Shown piece after piece: positions 45,988-61,040 of a DNA stretch of 64,000 bases; within the stretch, counting starts at the first letter, position 1; each line of letters opens with the position of its first letter. Under the pieces are notes generated by a model. The model was not told the origin of the DNA. It ran no database searches and saw only the letters and a program-made list of their open reading frames with translations. The stretch is taken from NCBI GenBank assembly GCA_947652115.1, contig OX393566.1:21393390-21457389 (forward strand), in the 5' to 3' direction. The DNA comes from Blastomussa wellsi. Taxonomy: Eukaryota; Cnidaria; Anthozoa; Scleractinia; Plerogyridae. The position numbers and the translations under genes were made by a program.

Positions 45988-48900
45988 TCATGTCTCTTGC
46001 TCCTCGTCCATGGATTCGTCACGAATTCTTCTGAAATTTTAAGTTACAGTGAAAAGATTACTCCAAGCATTAAAGGTCATGCCATTCAATCAACCAATTT
46101 CGATATTTTAAAATTCAGTCTAAAACTGTAGACATCGCTACAAGGCTCTTGCAATATTGCCAGAAAGGAGGATCTTCTGTTTGCTGTTTGGAGTGTTACA
46201 TGAGCAGCGAAGCTAAAACACACATTGTTCGCAATCCCCTTTCCCAGCGCATTAGCCCAAATCTCTCTCGCGCAAAAAACCACCCGAACCTAAAATGAGA
46301 ACAGTGCGAAACACAAGAGCCTGCTAGCGGCTACCAGTGCTTAATACAAAATATGGCACGGTGACCTAGGATACTACGCAGGACTGCAAATATTTTTTTT
46401 CCTGTGAAAGTACAGGTGTTCAACTAAATCACCATTAAGTGGTGTGGTCGGACGTTATTTTAAAGAACTCTCCAATAACACGTTGCCAACGCAAAACTTT
46501 GCACTGCCGTTTACCTTGGAAGGTGACTACAGCTGGGATTTAATCAGACATTTGGCAAATTTTGGTTTGCCATTGTTCGATGACTTATAATTATACATGT
46601 GATCACTCTAGCTGCATACTCTTTCTTACTTGTCGGGATCCTGTACAACTCCCATAGAAAGCGATGCCAGCGCCGTCACCGTGTCTGCCTCTTCTTTTTC
46701 TCGCTGCTGAGCTTGGACCACTGACTGACAGATCTGTGTGGCTGCTCGCGTTACGTTATTCCAGTATCTACCTGCAAGAGATGACATACCATCTCTGATT
46801 AGCTACAGCCACACTAGGCGATTGTGGGAGGCGTGGTAGCCTAATGGTTAGCGTGCTGCTGGACTCCAGATCCAGCCCTGGCCCGGGTTATTGAGTTATG
46901 TTTTTAAAGGAGCTACGTCACAAGATTTGGAGTCAGTTTTTGTAACGAACAAAACTACCCTTAAAACGTAGGAAACCTAAAAATAATAGTTTACGAAGGA
47001 AGAAAAACACCAAAGAAGTGATACTAAACCAAAAAGAAACAAGGATGGTTGAGAATGGAGAAGATTGAGACGGATTGCAAATGACGATTTTGAAAAATTT
47101 AGCCCAAATTATTCCAAAGGCACAAACCGTGACGTAGCTCTTTTAAGCTGGAAACGTTACTCTCACCATGCCTCTCTCCCCCCTGGGGGGAGGGGGTAAC
47201 TCTGTGATGGAACAGCTTTCCATCCGGGGGGGGGAGAGGGAGGGGGTAAGAATATTCCTAGTCACTTACTGCAGCTACAGAACCAGGATAAGCTCCAGCG
47301 ACATGAGCCACAACTTGACGCACACTAAGCTGATGCTTTAGCTTTAGCTTGTGCTCACGGCCAGTAAAAAGCAACCTCCTCTTCTCAGCGTTCCGTTTTG
47401 GCAAGGGGTCATGTAACTTTTCAGGGGGGTCACACAAGGCTGACATATTAGCTGCAGTGTTGTGTTAAATGGGGGGAGTAGGGTGAGGGCAGACAATTTG
47501 AGGGTTGACCTCCAGGGCCGAGTCTTCTACATACCTTGAATGGTTACGGTTTTCTCGAGAACAGAGACGGCATTTGGATTTGAAGCACATTTGATACTGT
47601 CATTAGAAAGCTCAGGCACCTGAAATAAACAGAATATGAAAAGACTGTTAATATGACACAGAGTATGGCTTCTTTGCCTGTCTTTGCAGTCTCAATTTGA
47701 AGACAACTTAATATTTTGTTCTGCCTGTAGTTTCTAGTCCTCCGAAATCGAACAGCTGGTTCGAGCACTTAATTTAGGAGAGTGTGGTATAACGAACCTC
47801 AGAACTAAGATTAAGAAATCGTAGGTCTTATGTACACCTGAAATATACTGCCAAATGTAGCTGAATTGCTAATACTGGAAGACGCAATAAAAGCTGTCAA
47901 TAAAGTCGTCACTGTTCTGTTCTATGAACTGATAGGTCCACAGGTAATCATATATCAAAACTACAAAACATCCCCTTCGCCAATAAGAAACTAAAATATT
48001 TATTAATAAAACTGTTTTTAACCTTTTCTCCTAACAAAGCCTTCACACACGCCTCAGCTGCATCGCACAGGGAAGGCAAACTGTAGCCTCCTTCAAGTGC
48101 CATGACCACACGGCCCCCAGCTAGATCCATGAGCTGTTTGGTCAACTGTGCATAGCCTGACAAATGAAAGACCCACACATTAACAACCACTCAAAGTTCT
48201 GAAATTATTGTTACTTCTTTCCCTTTGTACTTTTTTCATTTTCAATGGACAGACGTGATAAAATGAAAGGACAACAGCGATTGTTGCCACTTCATCACAG
48301 AAACATGGAAACAAAAGATGTACACTTGTAGAGAAAGCCCACCAAACGCACTTAAGCCTGCTCTTTCTTCGAAAGGAATTAGCACTGAGAGATTTGGAAG
48401 GCGAAAGAAAATAAAGAATACGGAATACGGAGTTGTTTTGGCAACATTTATTTTTGGTCAAAACCACCACTGCCCAATTTTCATTGATTACTTCATTGAT
48501 TTTTCAAATCGGCACTCTTAATCCTCACGGTATCAACGAACGCTTTTCATTCAACTAATTTATTCCGTTGTTTTCACGTTACCAGGCACCAGCCAATAGC
48601 GAAGCTCCATCTTTCTGTATATAAACACACACGACCCACAATTCCTTGATTCCCTCCGACGAAGGGCTAACGCTCGAAACGTCAACAATTGAATCTCTTT
48701 ACGGTGGCCAATTGACATTATCAACCCAGTTGATAAAACCAAATTACATTATAATACATTTCCGAGTTGCCTTCTACCTCTGTTTCAAAGCGAGTCTTGG
48801 TGCACAACCTTCCATATAGAAATGAGCTTGATTTTCAGGACAAAAGACGTGCCAGTAAAACTCATTTCCAAACGAAAGGCTGTCCATCAAGACACATCTT

Positions 48901-50813
48901 AAAACAGAGGAAAAATCATCTCGAAAATGGCCTACAGAAATCTGTCAACATGTTCAACTAAGGACACGTTTAAAACTTCAGGTTCCGTTGTTCAAAGTAT
49001 GGATAACACTATCTGTTGGATAAATTGCAATCCGGTAAATAGTGTAGTATGTGTTGCCAACACTTATCAGCCAGTGGAAATGACAGTGATGGCAAATTTT
49101 TAGCTCGGTAAATTTAATGTGAAAGATTAATTAATCAACATGACACTTATCAGCTAGTTTACGATTTATGCATTGGATAGCATTATCCACCCTTCGAACT
49201 GGACCCGTACAGATAACAAAACAACCTCGAGAGTTCAGTACTTACATGCAGCTGTAACCTGATAGCCTCCCAAGGCAGGGGAATGTCCAGCAGCTGCATC
49301 AAACCCTGCTGACACTAGCACGATGTCTGGTTGAAATTCCTTCGCTATGGGGATTACTATGGAACGGAAGGCTGCAAAGTATTCTGGATCACCATATACA
49401 GGTTCTATAGGAGTAAGAGGCAGTCATCACTTCTTTTGCTGATAAGAATTATCATGCAGCAGACATTGCGCGATGGAACATTAGCATTTCCTTCTTGACT
49501 GGAAACTTGAGAAACTAACTTTTTTGAAAGTTATGTATTAAGTGTGTGACCATTCAAATGAAAGCTACTGAGAAGCACTTTCATGTGGTACTGTTTATTA
49601 TGCTGTGCAAGGCGGTTCTAACTTTCAAGTCTGTGGACGAAACCCTAGTGTGTGCCCATTCAAATGAAAGCTATTGAGCAGTACTTTTGCACTGCTTATG
49701 CTGCACAAGGTAATTCTAACTTTTGCATACAACTGTGCACAACTGTATGTAAACGAAATCATATTGTGTGACCATTTAAATACAAGATGCCGAGTAGTAT
49801 TTTCCTGTGTTTGCCATAATAATAACAAACAAGGTTGAACAATGTCTGGCCTTTTAAATAAAAGGTATTGAGTACCATTTTCATGTGGTACTGTTTGCTT
49901 TGCTGTGGTTGGTTCTAAATATTGGTAGGGCGGGTCCAACATTCACATGGAATTACTTAATTGACAAGGCCTAATAGCCTCGTGGCTAGCGAGCTGGACT
50001 ATGGATACAGTGATCTGTGATTGAATCCTGCCTGAAGTTATTGAGTTGTGAATTGAGTGCTCGGCAGCAACCCTGTGATGGACTTGTACCTCTGTGATCC
50101 AGGGAGGGGGTGGATGGGAGGGGTATAGTAAATAGTCCTAGCCACTTTTGTCTACTGATTCTTAATGTAAAAGCCGGCTTGAAAGGCCACTACGCTCAAA
50201 TGAAGAATTCACTATGATATGGTAATGTACATTATGCTGTCAAAATGTTACTTGTTTTGAACACTACATATATAGGTCACATCCTCACCTACCGTGTCAC
50301 TATTCAAATGAAAGTTACCAAGAAATAATCTTGAATGTTGCAGTTCTCTTGTGTACATGATTTCATTTTCTTTTTCAGTAATAAATGCTAATGTGTTGTT
50401 ACTCACCTAATCCTCCCATAAAGGCAATGTTTACATTGTAGCCCACACCTATTCCAGCACCACACTAAACCAAAAGAAAAAGTCCCAATAAATCCATATT
50501 CAAAAGTCATTAGTTTGACTTAATAGTTATTAGTTTATACTTATTAGTGTGACGCAATGTTATATATGGTTAGACCTTGAAATGACATCGCCCTTCAATT
50601 TGCTAAATATTTTATTTTTTGCTTCTTTCAAGACAACGCCCCTGTAATGTTTGACAGTATTAATTAAAACACTCGGCTAAAAAAATAAAACAGCTCGAAC
50701 AGTTTGACAAGGGTCCGAAACTGCACCTTCCCCTGGTCGCCAATGCGACTAAAAAGATTGCACTGGCGACCAGAATTTTTCAACTGGTCACCAGTGGGCG
50801 ACTAACTATTTCC

Positions 50814-50857
<44 letters not shown>

Positions 50858-53011
50858 GTATAACAATATAATTTGGTTTTATCAACTGGGTTGATAATGT
50901 CAATTGGCCACCGTAAAGAGATTCAAGAATCTCTTGAATCTCTTTACAGTGGCCAATTGACATTATCAACCCAGTTGATAAAACCAAATTATATAACTAT
51001 TTCCGGGACTACTTCACCATGATAGCATGATAAATTACGTATTAAAAATTTACGTCAATTTTGATTTTTGGTCAAGGCAATTACACTGAAAAAAATTTAG
51101 ATCCTCTTGCCAACAAGTGACTTTTTATCTTACCGCTAATTCTGAAATAATTAAAATTGAAAGGGATTTTCCTGTTAATCTACGATTGTAGCAAGTTCCG
51201 CTGCTGGAAGTAGGATATATTTTGGTGACCACAAATTGCTAGCTGGTGACCAAAACTTTTTATCAAGTTAGAAACGTTAATTCCAGACACTGTTATTTTA
51301 TTACTAATCCTTTCTTTCTTCACAATGTAACTGAAAGGACATTTGTAAATGTAAATAACATTACAACGTGAAATGCTATTGTTTTAGGGGCTAAATCATT
51401 CTTATTCATGTGACACCAAGCTACAGCTGCTGTCTGACCCAAGATTTTCAAGCCTGTCTGCACTTTGCGTGAACTTTGGAAATCTAATGTAACATCATTA
51501 CTTATCACTCTGCAACATGCACCACCGTGAAAATAATAATTTTAAACTAAAAGGCTAAATTCATTAAAACAAATTTATCACCTCTTCCGACTTTCCTGTA
51601 CCAGGAAAAAATGTTCCGTCATCATGCCGGTGAATTGAAATGTACATCACATGAGGGTCATCGTAAAACATCTGCTGAGTACCATTACCATGATGAATGT
51701 CCTACAAAAATATCCAAGAACAATGTTACGTATTGCAATACATCATATATTTTCTCTTCCATGCTAATGGCCAAAATTCAAGCAATGTAGCCAAAACTAG
51801 GTCTTGCCATTGACATGCGCAAAGCAACATTGCCTAGCTCATATCAGTTAGCATCAGACACAGCCATGCTGTATGCTCGCCAATTTTGCTGACACAACAG
51901 CCATGCTGCGTGCTCAGCAATTTTGCTGTTGAAATCACATGGTCACCTTCACTGCTTCTAAGATCATTAAGCTGCATTGTCCAACTTTCATAACCTTATA
52001 GTTTCTTGTCAAGGCAAAACTCCACATGCACCAGAAAGCAATGCAACTTGAACCCGGACTGCTCAATCCGGAGCCCAGCACCCTAATAATTAGACCATCA
52101 TGCCTCCAAGTAAAGTGTAAACAGAGGCTCTTTGAAAGGAGAATCCAGAACGAAATACAGAACTACAGAAGACAACAGGGACCTTGAGATCAGGTTACAA
52201 GTATGACTTTCAAATTTCAATCCAGTTACATTCCCAAAGCCCTAACTCCTCCCTGTTGCTGAGCAGGTAAAAACGGGACTGTCAGTACAAGATTGGTGTG
52301 ACATGCGATAAACATTTAAACATGAGCAGTAGGTTTGAAAAGTCAAACTCGTGTGCCAATCTGAAGGGCCCCAACAGTAAGAGCACCAACCCAGTCAACT
52401 ATGAGAACTCTTTCAACAGACAGCTTCAGTCTAAGGAGCCGGGCCGCAATCGCTACACTGTTGAAGTAACAGAAGCCCCTGAAATGGAAACACATTGGAA
52501 ATCACTAATGTTTCATCAGGTGTGATTGTCTGTGTAAGGGTAGTGTTGAGAAAAGAGATACTGTGGATTGTGAGAGATGTTTCAGAAACTCCCATCATGG
52601 TCATCATCAGAGGGGTTGGGTAGCAGCCACTACAAGGTCTCAGGATGCATGCTATCACTGATGACTATTAACAATTGTCATCTCTTACTTTAAAGGGACA
52701 CTGTAATGCTATTAAAGCCTCATTTGAAAAAGCTAAAATGTTAACCCAACAATAATGGTCTATTTTGTTGCCAAAAACTAAAGTACTTGCATGCTGTTGC
52801 GGATGACAAGGATAGAAATGGACTGAAACTTGAAAACAATAGAAAAGTTTTCAAGCTATGCAATGAAAAAAATCGCCCAAAAGTATAATAGTGTAAACTC
52901 TCCATTCTAAAATTTCATTCAAATTCTTCTTGATAATTCTGCAGCAGCATTTTGTGCACAATAAACAGAATTGATCTGATAACAGCAAAATCCCCATAAC
53001 AGTGCCCCTTT

Positions 53012-53052
<41 letters not shown>

Positions 53053-56000
53053 AAATTGGAAAGAAGAAGCCTGCAAAAATCAGGCTTCAATGGGATTCTA
53101 ACCCGTGACCTCAGCGATACCGGTGCGATGCTCTACTAACTGAGCTATGAAGCCACACACTTGGAGCAAGGTAAATTTATTGAGTTCATATCTCCCCATG
53201 AGGAGTGGAATGATGTGTATTTTTTGAAATAATTCATATTTGATGATCATTCTTCACTTTCCTCTATATCTGCAGTTCAAATATGAATTATTTCATACAT
53301 AATACACATCAGTGGCCCTTTAATTGCATTCAATTACAGGCTATACATGTATGTAAACTTACATTGCTTGATGTGCTTCAGCATGGTGCCCTGGAGGTCT
53401 CACTAATGCTAGTCCATTCTGAGAAGAGTAGAGAAAAGTATTAGCAATGTTACCTGACGACATAGGCACGCAATACATGCAGAGGAAGGGATGTGTGCCT
53501 GCCATCCAACGAACACAGCAGCAGCATCCGCTGGTAGAACAGTAGCGTCTTGCTTCAAACTAATTTTATGGATATTTTTAGCTCGAAAAACATTACTACC
53601 AATGTATAAAAAAACTCTACAATCTGACAAAATTAAGTTTATACTAAAACTGCAGAGAATACTTTCAATTGGAAATTCACTGCGATGATCATTTTTCTCA
53701 CTTTCAGTAATAATTATTATTACACTAAGCTACTGGAAAAAATGCAAAGTAAGGAGAGCCACTCCAACCTTCAGTTCACCAGAAGCAACCTTGAAGGCTA
53801 ATTCCACAACACACCCTACAGCCTAAACATAAACAAGAAAACAATCAAATCCATTAACTCCTGATGGTTTATTATTCAATACAATATATATATCTTATTA
53901 GATGTTTTGTTGTGTAGTATCGCTGAGTATTTTTATGAGTTGTGCCGTATTTTGAAGAACCCGTAGGGTGAGTCAAAATACAAACAACGAGTAAAAATTC
54001 TCAGCAATACTACACAACAAAATGTCTAATAAGAGATTTATTATCCCACACGCCAAATTGTTATGTCCGTGCGGGCGAATTTCTAACTGGTTCTCTGGAG
54101 TACAAATACCACGTGATATTTGTACTCGTTTTGGATGCTATTTGTACTCTACAAAGCTCAGTTGGATAATAAAATACAATATTCTTTATTTGTACTCCCA
54201 TGCCAATGACAAATTACAAATATCGAAAATAACAACAGAGTACTGGCTGCCTGGAATAACTATAAGGGCTAGCGGAGCCAGGCAGCCCAAAAATACGCAC
54301 ATCCCAATACAGCTATACTACAAGCAGGAAGAAATTAAACCAATCATTGGGTTCTTTTGCACCACGAAACATGCAAACAAGACACTAATTTCAGGTACTG
54401 TGATGAAGATTGGAGTGAATATCATTGATTTAAGCAAGACTGAAGCTTATGGTATTTTTCTCTTGGGGTGCCAGCTTATGACAGATTTGAAACACAAGAA
54501 ATGTCCACTCTGACTGTTTAAAGTTCTAACGAAACACAACGCACTGTTTTTCCCACATACAGCAGGACTTGGCAGCCAGGCATGTTTGGTTGTATATGTT
54601 TTTTTTTACTTAAGTTGTGTTGAAAACGCAAGATTAAAAACAGCAGGACCAAGTTGTGCCCAATTTGGGTCACCAACTACCTCTTGGAATGAGTCATATA
54701 TTCATTGGTTCTTTAACAACTGCATCGCTAATTAAGTAGAGGTTGGGTGCCCGGGGTGTCCAGGGGCTTCCACTGTTGGCAGCCAGCCCCTAGACTGAGT
54801 ACCGCTCCCATGGCTGGCAAATCCCCACAACCCAGCCATGAGTCCCCACGCCAGGCATCCAGGCACCCGTCACACTGCCAAGCAGTGGAAATTAGGGAAG
54901 GGAGGGGGAGGGGAGAAGACAGCTGAAATGTCCAGCACAAGATGGCCGACGAAGCTGCACGGTAACGCTGCTGTGACTGAATGAACCATGTGAGCCTGTG
55001 AGCCCAGGACGTAGACCGCTGGCTGCTAGACAATGACCGCTGACCGCTACCACTCATTGTTGTTAACTTCGTTAAAATATACATTTTAACGGCATTAAAA
55101 CGATATATAACCGGTCATAGCAATGCCCCTAACCCTGGAGAACTATTTAGAGGTGATGTTTATAACGAACGAATGGAAACCGAGGTTCCAGAGAGGCAGT
55201 GGCTAACTGGTCAATTTGCCTGGTACCTAGCCCTTAACGAAACAACTGCATACAAGCATTTACATGTGTTAAGCATGAACAAGTGATTTATTATTAACAA
55301 GTGATTTATTGTTTACCATTCTGGCAGCATTGGCACTGTGCATTTCATTCCATATCGTGTCTCCATCAACCTACATGAGATATTAAACATCAAGATTTCT
55401 ATTTAGCATGGCTGAAAGAATTATGACTTGGAAGTGGACAGTGAAAGTATGATTGTTTACCTAAAAGCCCAGTAGCAATTATTATATTAATATTAATGAA
55501 AAAAAACCCTCCCTGATTAAGAACTGTAACCGAACTAGCTCCACAATACCAAACTGGTCTTGTTGTTGTTTTATTATTTTTGAGGAAAAAAAGGTAGTCT
55601 TTATCTTTTTCAATGAGCTTTAAATAAGCACCCACCCCCTCCCCACCTCAAGAAAGGTCCACCCTTGAAAAAGCGCATCAAAAGTCAAAACATTTGATAA
55701 CTGCTACAGCAGTTATTGGAGTCAATACAGCACCATATCTGTTAAGGAAAGGAACAGGGCTGAAAATAGCAGTCAGGCACGAGACAATGGCCAACAAAAA
55801 TAAAATTATTTGCCAGTGTGTGATGATATCACGTGCGACTATGGTCGTACAGTAGGCTCAGACATTTTTTTGTGGTTAAATTCCAGTACAAATGCAAATG
55901 CTTTTTTTGTTGACAAAAGGTTAGATCATTTAGCAGGTTTGCACATTGAGTGGTACTGTAGCATGGCAACCTTTTATTTGATCAAAATGGTGGCTTAATC

Positions 56001-59000
56001 GGGCACACGTCTTTCCATGGGGGGGATGTGTTTGCAGCCTTGAAGAATGTCTTTCACCTACCCCTATTCCTCCACAAAAGAGCTTGTTAAAACACTTGAG
56101 CATAGTTGTGGTTCCTGGAGTAATAAACAAACAAGATCATTTTCATTCAACAAACTCATTAAACAGTCTTCACCTAGAATGTATGTAAAAGCAAGTGATC
56201 TTTGATTGCTTCGTATAGTGTGATTTTCCCTCAAGTGCTGAAAGTAATTTGTACTTGCTTTGGTTTTGAATTACTGTGCAAAGCAATCAGTTTCAAAAGA
56301 TGTGCCACTTCAATCATGACTCAGTCGCACAATTTTTAGAGTGGCCATATGAAAACTGACCATTTCTGCTTCTGCAAACTTTTGTTGAAAATCTTTTGAG
56401 AACTTAACCCAGCACAACCCATAATGGAATGTTTTTTTTTTTGGATTTTATTGTTCTTACTTTTATATATATATTTACAAGAGAAGAAAGAAAAGGGAAA
56501 CAAGGATAAGGTACAATTAACAGGCTGTATAGTGGGAGGCGCAGTGGCCTAATGGTTAGTGCGCTGGACTCTGGATCGGACGGTCCGGGTTCGAGTCCTG
56601 GCCGGGGCACTGCGTTGTGTTCTTGGGCAAGACACTTTACTCTCACATTGCCTCTCTTCACCCAGGTGTACAAATGGGTACCGGCGAATTTACTGCTGGG
56701 GGGTAACCCTGCGATGGACTAGCATCCCATCCAGGGGGGAGTAGAAAGACTCTCTGTCGCTTCATGCTACAGAAACCGGGGATAAGCTCCGGCCTGATGG
56801 GCCACTAGGCCCGACAGCAGACTTACCTACCTACCTACCTTATAGAATAGATTACAATTAAACTTAGGCTACCTAAAATTAAATGCTACCAGATTGAATG
56901 CAATTATAGGATACATATTTCTTCCACTTAACGTCGTGAAAAGTTCGCTTACCATTTGATTCAGCAATTTTAGTTTCAATTTGATATATTGACGCCACTT
57001 TTTTTAATGGAATAATGTGCATCAATGGGACAGTTCACTTACCATCTTCATTCTTTGTTCTACACTGAGTGCTACCACCAAACAACATGGTGTGCTGTTC
57101 ACTGCAAACAATTTAAAATGTGAAAATAATAAATAGTTGTCCTGTTCAAACAAGGGGTGTGGTGGCCTAATGGTGAGTGTGTTGGATACCAAAATCAAGC
57201 GGGTGGGTTTCGAGCCATTATCCAGGACACTGTGTTGTGTTCTTGGCAGATAAACTCACTTAAGGATGTTGGTGCCAAAATTGTCTAACATTGATTTTTT
57301 TCCGAGACTTTCACCACTGTAAGATAATGAGTTACTAATGTCAGAAATGTAAAATATTGGGGGTCACCAACTTCATTTTGGAGATAACATGCCTGGAAGA
57401 ACACCCTAAATCTGAAAAATCACTCTTTATTAGCAAATACGGCAAGTGTCTGTAAGCCCCAAAACATTACAACTAAATTTCTGAAGTGAACCTATCTTCT
57501 CTGCCAGATGTTGTTCAAGTGAAGCCATTAAGTGAATTTATTTAATTGTTGCATTCAGCCACCACATTTCCACAACTGTTGTGCTGCATCAGTACTCACA
57601 CGTACAAAACTTAGCTTATTATCAAATTACCAACTAGAGTTGATAAAGGAAAAATTACCAGTAAATGATAAGAGCTCCTCCTAAGAAATCATAGTAATAC
57701 AGCAACGGGTACGTAGGTAGTTAGGTAAGCAGACAAGCTGGCAAGTAGGTTGGTGGCAGGCAGGTAGGTAGGTAGGAAGTAAGAAAAGGGAATCTTACCT
57801 GTGAACTGTAAGAATCTCTGCTAGAGTTGCTTTCCTTGGCCGGACACGCTGTGGAAAATAAGATTGAGTTATTATTAATACCAACAGCTATTACCTATTC
57901 AAGTTTGTTATTACGATAACGATAGATTTTTGAAAGGAATACTTACCTCGCAGAGATTGGCTACACCAGTCTCCTGCAGCCGTGCCCAGATACTCTGCAA
58001 TCTGCCTGGGTGCTCTGGGTGTGAACTTGCATCACCACATGAACACTGATGTTTCAACATAACTGTGTCATAAACGAGGCCTGTGCGGCTCACGGTGTCA
58101 GACAACTGACCACTGCCTGAAATGACAAAGACGTCAATGGATCCTTTTGCATTTGTTATTACCAAATAGATAGATAGGTAGGTAAAGTCTGCGTGTGAGT
58201 CTAGTGGCTCGTCAGGCTGGAGCTTATCCTGGTTTCTTTACCATGAAGCGACAGAGAGTATTTCTACTCCCCCTGAATGGAGTGCTAGTCCATCGCAGGG
58301 TTACCCCCCAGAATTCAATTTTCCAGTAACCATTTATACACCTGGGTGAAGAGAGGCCAGGGGTAAAACGCCTTGCCCAAGAACACAATGCAGTGTCCCA
58401 ACCAAGTCTCAAACCCGGACAATTTAATTCGGAGTCCAGTGCACTAACCATCAGGCCACCAAGCCTCCCACAAGGAAGAGCTTGACTCAAAGATTAATTA
58501 TTATTGGCCCACGGTCTTGACAGCACAGATCACAGACAGCGAGGTCCATACGATTGTATAGAAATAAGCAGAATGGATAACAAGAAAAGCACTCTGGTCA
58601 AAGAACCTCAAGTGTTTTGGTCAGAAAAGAATTCTCTTACTTTCTTTTAAAAAACAATAAAGAGGACTCAAGTGTTTTATGTGCAAGTCTAGTATTGTCA
58701 TTTTTCACTTATTTACGCCACAACAATGAACTAATTTAAGCAAGATCAATTGGAACAATATCTAGTCCAATACATACACAATATTGGACTGGCAATACAG
58801 CATTCTGATTCGTTGATTTCAGTTATTGGTCCTCTGACTGGTGTCATACGTAAGTTTAGTGCCTTTGATTTGATAAACACCACTCATGAAGTTGTATATG
58901 GGGAGTACTGTGCCACTATTCTCATAGACACCACCTCAATTCTAATGTTACAGCTTAGACAGGCCTTCTGATAACTCGTGGGAAAAGAAGTCAAATTTTG

Positions 59001-61009
59001 CGGGATTTGCAGAGCCAAATTCGCGGAGAAAATGGCCAATTTTGCAGGGATTTTCGGGGCAAATTCGCTAAAAAGCAAACAAGAAACATTCCAGAAAAAA
59101 TACTGCAGGATTTCAAATTCAGGGCAAGAAAGAAAACACAAAAGTTCATCCAACACAGTTCTGAAGGAAACTGTTCTTGCTTTGAGCGACAAGAAAAATA
59201 TTGACCGGTTATCCTCCTTTTTCAGGTGCAATTTAGAGTTGAAAACAGCAATGCAATAAATTTCTTTTCTGTCCCAGCTATCTTGCGTTGCTTTGCAGTT
59301 TCAAGGAAAGATTGTTTGTGATTGAAGGTTCAAATCCATTTGTTAAGTCAAAACATTCTTGCGTTTTCGATCGTGTCCTGCACATACGAGCAAACATGTG
59401 CCTGCATTACTAAAGACAGCAGTTTCTTTTCACACTCTGTATAGTGTCAACGAAAAGTCTTCACACTGTGGCCAGTGCCCAGTTTTTCGCAACATTAATC
59501 TAAGAACGCCTGGCAGTTTTTGGTACGTTGTTTAATCGGCAGTGACGAAATTTCAAGACAAATTTACAAGTTTACGGCAAGTAAACAGCCCCAATAGTGA
59601 AGATAAGTTTCAAATTATGTTGTACCGACATGTATTTGGTAGGATTTGTTAGCAAGTTTCGCAGTATTTCGCATGTTTTTGTCAATTTCGCAGCATTTCG
59701 TGGATATACCTGAATTTCGCGGCTCCGCGACCTCGCGAAATATCAGAAGCCCTGCTTAGAGTAGGAGTTATGTTTGATTTTAGAGTGAGTTGCCAAAACT
59801 ATTAAAAATATTACGAACCAAATTCTGATTTGAAGTTTGGTTAAGTACAGGGATGTTAACTTTTTCCAGAAATTCGATGAAGACACTGGCAAATCAAAAG
59901 TGGAAAGATAGACTAACATGCAACTCGCTCATATTAATTTTTTATTTTTTAATTTATGCAGTGAAAAAAATGTTTGTTTCACGACTAATTGTATAAGAAA
60001 CCACAGTACATCAGCCCATTAGAGGCCCATGGAAAAAAAAAACAGAAAGGAGCAAAGTACTAGCTAAGCTCACACCAGCAGCCCAATTAACTAGTACTCA
60101 TTAACATGTGGGACCAGTACATATTGATATCAAAGCATAACTTACCTACAACAGGAGACGAATGTGCCCTTGATAGCGGCCTGTGACCTACAGTCGCCCC
60201 AGGTGAAACAGACCCTGCTGACGATGCTGCTGCCAAATCAGCTTGACGGAGCTCCAAGGTATGTTGGTTTTCCTGTGGTAGTGATCCACCATGAGGGGAA
60301 TCCTGTTGCCGCAACTGGCGAATAAGTTGAAGCTCTTGGATTTGTTGCTCCTGAGCAGACTGGGGTGAGGGGAGGTCTTCGTGACTGTGGGTCTGTGATC
60401 GCAACACTCAAAATTAAATTTAAGACATAGCTGCAACCAATTTATGGCTCCTTACACGGGGAATAAACTATGCCATAAACCTACCTTAGTGTGTGACAAT
60501 TTGAATAAAAACTGTTAAGAGAATAACACAAATACACCTTTGCAATTGTATTCTTGAGTTATAATTATCAGAAAATTTGGAATTTTTAAGAACACGTGGA
60601 ATTGAAGCAGCATCAGTACACAGAAGAGATTCTTATAATATTGCACTGTTTGAGGTAATCCTATTGAAGGCTTATAAATAGAACCGTAGGTCCCGTCTCC
60701 TGCATCTTCAGTGTTACGATAAACAGGGGACGTTAAAGAACCCACGCACTTCTCACAAGGGAATGAGGTTCCCAGGGTTGTGGTCTGGCCTCATTTCACA
60801 GGTTTGTGTTTAACATAGGGATGACCTCCCTGCACCTTTCCCCATTGGACAGACTTGTCCAAGAACAATCAAGTACAAACTTGTCTGAGCATGAGTATAG
60901 CACATTTTATATGGTGGCATGGGGTACTTGGATACTCATCAGATCATTTTCAGTCACTTACACGAACAAGTCGTTGTGGTTGTAGTCGGTGCTGTTGTTG
61001 CTGTTGCTG

Positions 61010-61040
<31 letters not shown>

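Noticed and set aside
51702..53362. Apparent loss of the HDAC exon carrying GFCYFN...IVDW
   Set aside because: The neighbouring exon phases (2 then 0) demanded an exon of 3n+1 bases. I found it at 52391-52478 (88 bp), overlapped by a misleading plus-strand frame, so the catalytic domain is complete.
54022..54513. 163-codon plus-strand open frame
   Set aside because: Starts inside a foldback repeat, has no recognisable domain and lies in an HDAC intron with no splice support.
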